A model generated the notes under the pieces. It ran no database searches, was not told the origin of the DNA, and saw only the letters and a program-made list of their open reading frames with translations. From contig CP136068.1 of the NCBI GenBank assembly GCA_032622095.1, forward strand, positions 133,805,989 through 133,869,988: 64,000 nt of DNA. Reading direction: 5' to 3'. This document shows, piece by piece, positions 56,993 through 64,000 of the stretch. The stretch is from Siphonodentalium dalli (taxonomy: Eukaryota > Mollusca > Scaphopoda > Gadilida > Siphonodentaliidae). A program made the position numbers and the translations under genes. Numbering within the stretch: the stretch's first letter is position 1; every line of letters starts with the position of its first letter.

Positions 56993-57586
56993 TCAAGTGT
57001 TATTCAATGGCTTTACGATTCTGCTAGAGAATAGCAGAAAATATGCTGTATCAATTATAACATTGTCAATTTCTGGTGGCAACTCCTCTGAAGTATACAC
57101 AGCGGAACCACCGAGGAAAACCGCCATCAACTGTTGAAGTGACATATTGTCCAGGAATATGTACATTGGAATACCGTATTTGTTAATTATAAAGCTCCAG
57201 TAATTATAACGCATCTGGGTAATCACATCTGAGTTACATGTCCAAAGCACGTGCATTAACGCATTGCTGTACATCGAGCCACACGTACAACACAGAACAT
57301 TATTGTCAAACGTAGTTTTATTGAGGAGGATAGCCAGGTGTTTTAGTGCCACTACGTGCGATCGGTTTCTTCTCATCAATTCCCAAATGTTCCAGGTGTT
57401 CAGTGGAAATTGGTGACACTGTACCAACAGAGACAGGCTTGTAGAGCTACTGGTAAATTTGAACCACTCTTCACAATAGTTTTCTTCAACGGCCTCGCTA
57501 ATGTGTCTTTTCCATATATTATCAGGAGGGAATATTCCGTTATCAAGGAAATCAGCAAGGAAATGTCTTAGGTCGTATTTTTCCAA
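56993..57586 (-). pseudogene. LINE G ORF2 C-terminal region
   Basis: A 197-codon stretch with DNIWKRHISEAVEENYCEEW, CCTCGSMYSNALMHVLWTC (Cys-x2-Cys...His-x4-Cys knuckle) and LPPEIDNVIIDTAYFLL. It is equivalent to the LINE E segment after the fold-back. The sequence between 57587 and 57736 is degraded coding sequence in shifted frames. Confidence 0.75.
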
Positions 57587-57736
57587 GATTGGAAAGATGT
57601 CAGCGACAAAACCGGAGGATATCCTACCAAATAGAAGATACTGCTATGTTTTAAATAGAAATATCCTGAGAGGAATTTGATGTCCGATCGGCAAGTGGAT
57701 TAGTTTCCCAAGAAAGCGGAGTTTTCTTATGTGAAT

Positions 57737-59572
57737 TTATCTTTCAATCGGCATCAATCCGAGGAGTCCTAAAGCGAGATGAGTTGGGGATCTAGTCGGC
57801 AATGATTGGCTATGCTTGATACATGTCCGATAAGATCTCTCCATAGTGAGTAGTGCAGATGTTTTGTCCATAGGAAACAATTCAGAGTCGTACATGGCTC
57901 GATGAATAACAATGCTTTTCAAAAGCTTAGATAGCATCGACGGAGAACATGACTGCAGAATCCGTTTGCCAGCTAGTCCGAAGTATGTGCTCCTTAGTTT
58001 GTGCGGCGAAGTCTAATTTGAGCGTATCGTGGATATATCGAATTTTCCTTGAGTAATGCTTAGGTGTGTACATTCGCTAACCTCCTCGATTGTGTGAAAT
58101 CCTAGTTTCCAGATTCTTGACAAGGCGTGCTGTCTTTCAGTTTCGTTAAATACAACGACTTTGCTCTTTGATTTGGAAAATTTAAAACTCCACTTCACAC
58201 TATATTCATCACACATGGTGAGCATTTTGTCAAGTCCAACTTTAGTGAGAGAGAGATAAGAGCGATGTCGTCTGCTGTTGTTGGGGCGGCACATGTTGTA
58301 TTGTGAATAGAGAGTCCTTCTGGTGTGTTGGCGAGTTGTTGAAGCAGTCCATTCACGTACGTCAGGTAGAAAAAAAGGGGAGCTGACGGCACCCTGCCGG
58401 GTTCCTTGTGAGATTTGAATAGGGTTGGAAATATGTCCGTGCATACAACACGGCTGCTACAGTCTGCATGCATGTCGCGGGAAATGCGTAACAGTTTCCC
58501 TCGTATGTCTAATTCATGGAGTTTGACCATGAGTCCCGAGTGCCAGACTCGGTCAAACGCCTTTTGTGAATCCAGGTAGCATACAAAAGCTCGAGACCCC
58601 ATGTCCGATGCATATGACACTGATTCTTGCATTATGAACGACGTCATCAAACAACTCATGTTCTTTTGGAAGCCGTTTTGAAGTTCGTTAGGGAATCCCG
58701 ATGTCACTGAACTAGAAATAACGTGGTTAATAAGAATTTCCTCGAACAGTTTGTACAATACCGGCAATAATGTGATCGCACGGTAACTGTCGTGCACATG
58801 CCGAGGTTTCGGGTAAAAAAAAGGTAAAATGAGTCCGGTCTTCATGTCTCGTGGTATGCTTTCTATGCACATAATACCGTTGTAGAAGGTGCACAACAGA
58901 TCAAGGAGTGATTCGGGAGAGTGAAGCAAGTGTTCATTCACTATGTTGTCTATTCCCCCAGCTTTGTTTCTGCTGAGGTGACGAATAACCGTGCTGATTT
59001 CCGATGCGGAAATAGATTGGCTCAAGAACGGCGAGAAGTAATCTTGCTGGTCAGGCTTAAGAATATTACTCAACTGGCATTCTATATAATTTTCGAAAGT
59101 CGGATCCTGGTGTGGAGATTTGGAGTATAGATGAGAGAAGTAGTCCCCCCATCCCGAGAGCACATCAATGGGGTCACGTACTATTTTATCGTCGAATTCC
59201 ATTTCCGATGCGGACGGTTTTTTGCTGTTTTCAGAATTAAGAAGTTTCCAGAAAGCTGTTTGGTCACAGGCTGCAACATGTTCAAGATTGTCAGATAGCT
59301 GTTTCTTGTGCACAGAAGTTTCGCGGCGTAGCTCACGGCGAAAGCTTCGTTTCGCATTTTTGTACCTCATGTACGTCGCTGATGATGTCGAGTGTGACTT
59401 CCCAGCTTGAATAAATTTTTGTCGAATGTTTACGAAGGAGACTCAGCTCTTCATTCCAAAATGGTTTGGCATGTTTAACGAATTTCTTGCCGTCAGCTGC
59501 GACCTCAGCTGCGTCTAACAGAAGTCTTACAATGTCATGATATAGGCGAGACAGGTCTTCTACGCACGACAT
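57737..59572 (-). pseudogene. LINE G ORF2 linker and reverse transcriptase
   Basis: 59572-59333 holds the linker (HAKPFWNEELSLLRKHSTKI). 59370-58195 is a 391-codon stretch: TAFWKLLNSENSKKPSASEM, HLSRNKAGGIDNIVNEHLL, SYRAITLLPVLYKLFEEIL, CYLDSQKAFDRVWHSGLM (motif A) and PTTADDIALISLS, with both catalytic aspartates kept (T-A-D-D, 58267-58278). The motif B region is split: GTRQGAVSSPFF appears in another frame (58444-58013). 57937-57737 gives LALGLLGLMPIER as in LINE E. Confidence 0.8.
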
Positions 59573-59759
59573 TGAGCTGTTAAGTACGAGACAATGTGAG
59601 TTTATAAACGAGTGATATTTGCTTACATCGATGCGCTTCCAGTTGAAAAGTATCTTTCTGTGTTGTTCTAATTCAGTCGCTTTGTGGGAACGTTTTGGAA
59701 TTGTAAGCGAACATGTTACCGGTACATGACAAGACGTGTTATTATAAGAGTCACTTAAT

Positions 59760-60474
59760 ATCTGGCATCGAATGAGGAGGTCCTTGAATTATGTTGACAT
59801 CACAATTACAAGGAAAGAACGAAATCGTCCACCTTCACATTTCTCTGATAACGTCGTTGGAATAGATTTTAGTCTTTCGAGGAAATCTGAGAACAGCTTC
59901 CTGCGGGCGGAATGGCCAGATGCTGGATTGTCGGATCTGGAGTCACCATAATACCAATGAGAATGATGTGTCCGTTATCTGCGTAGAAGTTTGCGACATT
60001 CTCAAGCGACGCCAGTGAATCCTCGAAATAAGCGTCACTATGACTTGTACTAGGTAGATATACCTGTATTATGGTATTGGTTAGGCTGAATCCAGCGTTA
60101 AACGTCATCTGAATGCCAATGAAATGTTGATTCTCGATGTTAATTGAGATACTGCGTTTGATCAAGTTACTTCGTACAAGCAGGGCTACGCCATCCCGAG
60201 TGAAGCATCCACACGTTTGAGTGCGAATCTCTCTCCCGGGTTTAGAAAACGGAACATAATCACTGCAGATTGAGTTCAGGAAATGGAGATTGTTTTCGTT
60301 GAGCCAATGTTCAGAAATACCAATTACTCCGTATTGTCCAGAATTTAGTATTTCACACAGATAGTCGCTGTTGGAGATGACGCCACTGGCGTTCCATGTA
60401 AGAATATTAAGCAACTGGTCCATGACTATGATCTGTGAGGAGCTTGTGGTGGAGTCCGTCTCCATGGTCGCCAT
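59760..60474 (-). pseudogene. LINE G ORF2 endonuclease
   Basis: The ATG-initiated frame from 60474 has LLNILTWNASGVISNSDYL, VIGISEHWLNENN (catalytic Glu) and GVALLVRSNLIKR. A frameshift near 59950 leads to YYGDSRSDNPASGHSARRKL, where GDS replaces GDFN. The domain continues in degraded form towards 59760. It overlaps the end of ORF1 by about 49 bases, as usual between LINE ORFs. Confidence 0.75.
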
Positions 60475-61220
60475 GTGAACCCCGTCGGAAGGAATCCGTT
60501 TGACATGAGTGTTTCAGTATCTGCGGAGTGGACTATCACTCTTGCGGATTGAGTTCCCCTGATAGAACTGCGAAATAGTCTGACAAAAGTCGGAGTCACG
60601 TCCCTCTTTTGTAGATAGGCTCGAACGCTTTCCTCGGTAGACCTTGGTGAAATTTTCCCCAGATAAAATTTCTTTGTCCGCTTGTAGTTCTGTCTTATGA
60701 CACCCATGAAACCATCAGAGTCATCGCTAATTTCTATTTCACGTTCAGGGAGGTCTTCGATACCATATGATTCATCTGCAGTTGCGTTATTTGTAATGGG
60801 CTCATTAATTCGCTGCATGTGAGAGGTTTGTCCACTTATAACTGATGTAGACGAAATGTTATCTTCGTGAGGAGCGAATTTCTTTAACGAGGTGCTGCTG
60901 ATCTAGATGAGGGGCTTAGCCGGCGATTGTAGGTGAGCGTTCACCATTTCCTTGTAGTCGTTGTTTCCGGTTTGGATATCGGACGTCTTCTCATTCTGTT
61001 CTCTCGATAGCGAAACACAGTTTCGTTGGTGGCAGAAACTTGAGAAGTCCGCTATGGTGTTGAAGTTAGTAAGGAATGCCCATGGAATTGGTGAATGTAC
61101 TCATCAACAGTAACCAATGAGCCGTTGTCTCCTTTGGGTTGACATGGTTTGGTACCAGGCGATGATTGGCCTGTTGGACCACGTGGACTGGAGCCTGTAT
61201 CAGCGACTAAGCGTTGAAAG
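60426..61220 (-). pseudogene. LINE G ORF1 with RRM-like segment
   Basis: 60818-60426 gives acidic sequence (EDLPEREIEISDDSDGFMGV), then KKFYLGKISPRSTEESVRAY and VRLFRSSIRGTQSARVIV, which look like the two beta strands of an RRM-like fold used by many LINE ORF1 proteins. The same frame runs on upstream past one TAG (near 60903) with NEKTSDIQTGNNDYKEM. A further frame (61213-61052) has SSPRGPTGQSSPGTKPCQPK and VTVDEYIHQFHG. It is cut at about 61220 by the 3' tail of LINE H. Confidence 0.65.
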
Positions 61221-61302
61221 AATTGGATTGGATTGGATTGTTTATTTGCACAAATTAAATACATAATACACAAACATAATAATATATCTTTCAAATTTGC
61301 AC

Positions 61303-61344
61303 AGGAGCGGCATGGCCAATGCAGGCCGTCTTCCTGCCGCCCCT
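61303..61344 (-). promoter_or_regulatory. Conserved 3' UTR hairpin of the LINE D/F/H family
   Basis: GGGGCGGCAGGAAGACGGCC and GGCCATGCCGCTCCTGTG (minus strand) can pair into a stem with a short loop. Matching stems are at about 51996-52040 and 32653-32700 (plus strand). In LINEs of this kind the 3' structure is probably what the RT recognises. Confidence 0.65.
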
Positions 61345-61624
61345 TATACATAATAGAGAATAAGCAGATGGCGATCATATTGTTGTGTGACAATCGAGAT
61401 GTTGCATGAGGGTCAGCTGTTGAAATAATGTGTTGTTAAAATTTTGGGTTTGTGTTTTATATATCCAACTTTGTTCGGGCAGATATGATTAAATAAATGT
61501 CTATACAATTATATGTCCATGGATATGTGCCCATAAATGGTGAGTAATCCAGGGTTACGGCACGCAATGAGGACACGTCTCTTAAGCACAATCATACATA
61601 ATACATGTATACATATTGTTCCAA

Positions 61625-64000
61625 TTACTTTCTACAATCTCGGCATTCCGCGTTGTCACAAGTTACTGAGCTATTATAGTGTGATTGCACATTTGTACGT
61701 ATGGAAGATTTAAAGATGGTTCTGCTAGCTGCAAATCTGTGTGCTGTGTCCAAGCAGTTCCACACATACGGAAATGAGTATTTCGGTAGAATTTGAGAGA
61801 AGTTTGTCCTTGGAATTGTAGTAGCCAAGTTGCCGGACTGTCGTGTTGTTGATATTGGTGTATACTTAAATAAACTTTCGAAAGATGGGGGAAGATATTT
61901 GTTTTTCCAATCATACATGAACAATGCGATTTGAAGATGATACAGGTCATGAAACTTTAGAATTGTTTGAGTTTTAAACAACGGCTCTGTGTGACTGCGA
62001 TATCTTTTGTTGCATAATATCCGGACTGCTTTTTTCTGTAGCCGAAAAAGAGACCCTGATGCTGAAACGTGTCCCCAGATTATTATTCCGTACAGGAGAT
62101 GACTGTGAATTAAGGAGAAGTACAGAGTTTTTAGTGCACTTTTGGGGAGGAATCGTTTGGCTTTACCTAGACAGTATATTGCATGTGATATTTTTCTGGT
62201 TAGCATTGATATGTGGTACATAAAAGTAAGATTTTCGTCAATGATTATGCCAAGGAATTTAAGTGATTTTTCTTGGTTTTGATTACTTACACGAACTAGT
62301 TCCTTTTTATTCAATTTAATTCGCAGATCTGCCCATTTAAAATCGTTATTTTGTGGATGCAGCAACATATATTTAGTTTTTGATTCATTGAGGGATAGTC
62401 GGTTACTACAGCACCAGCGGTATACTTTATCTAGTTCATCGTTTATCTTATTCTGAATGGTTTTAGAGTTATTCCCTGACATGTATAATGTTTTTTCGTC
62501 AGAAAATGAAAGAAGTTTGAGATTGGTGCTGTTGGGCATGTCGTTGACATACATTAGAAATAGGATGGGGCCAAGGATAGACCCCTGTGGTACTCCACAT
62601 GTCATAGTCAACATTCCCGATTGATGATCATGGACTTCTACATATTGTCGCCTGTCACGTAAGTAACTTCTGAACCAGTCATTAGCGATTCCCCTTATTC
62701 CATAGTGATCGAGCTTTCTAAGTAAAATTTCGTAACTTATGGTGTCAAAAGCTTTTGATAAGTCTAAGAAAATGGCAATGGTAGAGTCACGGGTTTTTTT
62801 GTCATTACATTCCGCTACATCTTCGAGAAGATGTATAAGTGGATGAATGGTAGAATGTTTCTTTCGAAAGCCATATTGGTGTTCATGAAGAATTTTATGT
62901 TTGTTGAGGAACGATGAAAGCCGAGCATTGATTATTTTTTCCATTATTTTGGAAAATGCAGGTAATATGCTGATTGGTCTATAATTTTCAATCTGATCGC
63001 GTTCCCCTTTTTTGTATATAGGCATTATTCTAGATATTTTCATTTTCTCGGGCACAAGTCCCTGGGCAAATGAGAGATTAAAAATATGCGTGAGTGGTCC
63101 AATCGTTTCGTTAATTGTTTGTTTCATTAGTTTCACGGATACATCGTTTATATCTGTGCAAGTTTTATTAGATAATTTCGAGCAAAGTGATATTAGTTCA
63201 TCTCTGTTTGTTGGGAAAATAAAAAGGTTATTTTCATACTGCCCCGGTAGGTAATCGATGAAGTTCATCCCTGGAATCTGTGTTACATTGTTTGCGGTAA
63301 TTCTTCCAATGTCAGCGAAAAATGTGTTGAATGCGCATGCGATAGTTGTCGGGTCAGACAGTTTTCCGTTACCGGTACCATTTGAAAATTCGGTAGGAAA
63401 GGTATTCAAACCATGAGATATTTTAAGGGCTTCTTTCAGAATCGTCCAAGTGCGTCGCATGTTTGCTTGATTTTTTTTGAGAATATTGTCGTAATAATGA
63501 TTTTTACTCCGCCGTTTTAATTGGTTGTATATTCTGCAGTATATTTTGTATCTACCTATGTTTTCATCTGTTGGAAATTTTAACTTATTGGTGTACAATT
63601 TGTTTTTTTTTACTGACGATTGAATGAGTCCTTTAGTCATCCACGGTTCTCGTTTAGTGTACTTGTTTGGTGGTTTGCGTTTAATTTTTGGAAAGGCTTC
63701 TTCGAAGAATAAGGAGTAGCTGCGCAAAAAGGCGTTATATGCTAGGTCTGCGTCTTGGTATATGAAGACCTCATCGAATGAATGATTGTTCAGAAGACTT
63801 TTAAATTTTGTTATATTGTTTTCGGACATTATTCTAGTTGTTGTTTGATTTACGTCATTCTTTGTATTGGTATCATTGGTTTCGACGTGGAATGTACCAA
63901 AGTGGTCTGAGACGTCCGATAGGATGATTCCACTGTGAAATTTGCAGTTGGATATGCTATTTGTGTAAATGTGGTCAATGAGAGTCGCTGAGAATTCAGC
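61625..64000 (-). CDS. LINE H ORF2 (partial): endonuclease end, RT and C-terminus
   Basis: The frame is open without a stop from the right edge to 61625, 791 codons; the Met at 63829 is internal. The first 57 codons end the endonuclease (SATLIDHIYTN, LSDVSDHFG). The RT follows: REPWMTKGLIQSSVKKNK, KISRIMPIYKKGERDQIENY, RPISILPAFSKIMEKI, QYGFRKKHSTIHPLIHLL, IFLDLSKAFDTISYEI (motif A) and CGVPQGSILGPILFLMY. The catalytic box reads F-S-D-E (about 62495-62509) in place of F-A-D-D, so the second aspartate is lost. The end has TRQSGNLATTIPRTNF, FPYVWNCL and a terminal Cys pair (CDNAECRDCRK). It is intact in frame but probably inactive. Confidence 0.9.
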   Translation of the reverse strand, partial: AEFSATLIDHIYTNSISNCKFHSGIILSDVSDHFGTFHVETNDTNTKNDVNQTTTRIMSENNITKFKSLLNNHSFDEVFIYQDADLAYNAFLRSYSLFFEEAFPKIKRKPPNKYTKREPWMTKGLIQSSVKKNKLYTNKLKFPTDENIGRYKIYCRIYNQLKRRSKNHYYDNILKKNQANMRRTWTILKEALKISHGLNTFPTEFSNGTGNGKLSDPTTIACAFNTFFADIGRITANNVTQIPGMNFIDYLPGQYENNLFIFPTNRDELISLCSKLSNKTCTDINDVSVKLMKQTINETIGPLTHIFNLSFAQGLVPEKMKISRIMPIYKKGERDQIENYRPISILPAFSKIMEKIINARLSSFLNKHKILHEHQYGFRKKHSTIHPLIHLLEDVAECNDKKTRDSTIAIFLDLSKAFDTISYEILLRKLDHYGIRGIANDWFRSYLRDRRQYVEVHDHQSGMLTMTCGVPQGSILGPILFLMYVNDMPNSTNLKLLSFSDEKTLYMSGNNSKTIQNKINDELDKVYRWCCSNRLSLNESKTKYMLLHPQNNDFKWADLRIKLNKKELVRVSNQNQEKSLKFLGIIIDENLTFMYHISMLTRKISHAIYCLGKAKRFLPKSALKTLYFSLIHSHLLYGIIIWGHVSASGSLFRLQKKAVRILCNKRYRSHTEPLFKTQTILKFHDLYHLQIALFMYDWKNKYLPPSFESLFKYTPISTTRQSGNLATTIPRTNFSQILPKYSFPYVWNCLDTAHRFAASRTIFKSSIRTNVQSHYNSSVTCDNAECRDCRK

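Larger units (their letters stand above)
56993..61220 (-). mobile_element. LINE G: near-complete but decayed non-LTR retrotransposon
   Basis: Minus strand: ORF1 (61220-60426), endonuclease (about 60474-59760), linker and RT (59572-57737) and a C-terminal knuckle region (57586-56993). It is the longest element layout in the window. The family is shared with LINE E. LINE H is inserted at its 5' side near 61221 in the same orientation, so the true 5' end lies beyond the window or is lost. Several frameshifts make it inactive. Confidence 0.8.
61221..64000 (-). mobile_element. LINE H: CR1/L2-like, longest open ORF2, runs off the right edge
   Basis: On the minus strand, ORF2 (64000-61625), a 3' UTR with a family hairpin (61303-61344) and the tail AATAAACAATCCAATCCAAT at about 61221-61250. 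Same family as LINEs D and F. It inserted into LINE G ORF1 in the same orientation. The 5' part lies outside the window. Confidence 0.9.

Overview
The window looks like eukaryotic, AT-rich, intron-bearing animal DNA made almost entirely of transposable-element relics. No bacterial operons, rRNA genes or confident tRNA genes were seen. The mix fits a marine invertebrate, most likely a mollusc or other lophotrochozoan: CR1/L2-like LINEs, a Penelope-like element, tandem ~160-bp core repeats built like the bivalve 'pearl' Helitron-derived elements, and a FLYWCH-type Mutator-like transposon. That placement is inference from repeat types, not from a host gene.

Layout. 1-3 kb: small duplications and the best host-gene candidates (a signal-peptide/PAN-like exon on the minus strand ending at a GTAAGT donor, and a small transmembrane ORF). 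3.1-6.3 kb: decayed CR1-like LINE A. 7-12 kb: hairpin element, an interrupted satellite, a hammerhead-like palindrome and a 737-bp tandem duplication. 14.6-18 kb: LINE B with a TA-rich microsatellite, then a TTAA-flanked MITE whose empty site is also in the window. 19-23 kb: large palindromes and endonuclease relic LINE C between two inverted minisatellite blocks. 23-28 kb: pearl-like arrays and hairpin MITEs. 28.5-31.2 kb: Penelope-like RT fragment, bounded by a hammerhead-like palindrome and fused to LINE D. 34-38 kb: third pearl-like array and LINE E, broken by a fold-back insertion. 38.7-41 kb: 2.2-kb TIR element. 41.2-42.2 kb: possible two-exon secreted-protein gene. 43-47 kb: satellites and palindromic arrays. 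47-52 kb: LINE F with a MULE (TIRs, 8-bp TSD) nested inside. 52-56 kb: satellite, MITE and a long inverted repeat. 57-64 kb: LINE G (minus), into whose ORF1 LINE H (minus, long open ORF2) inserted.

LINEs D, F, H and a solo 3' end at 32.65 kb form one family: D, F and H share endonuclease and/or RT sequence, and F, H and the solo end share a 3' hairpin followed by different microsatellite tails. LINEs E and G are a second family. Every RT-bearing LINE carries frameshifts, a catalytic-box substitution, or both. The genes do not work together as a pathway; the region records nested transposition and fold-back formation.
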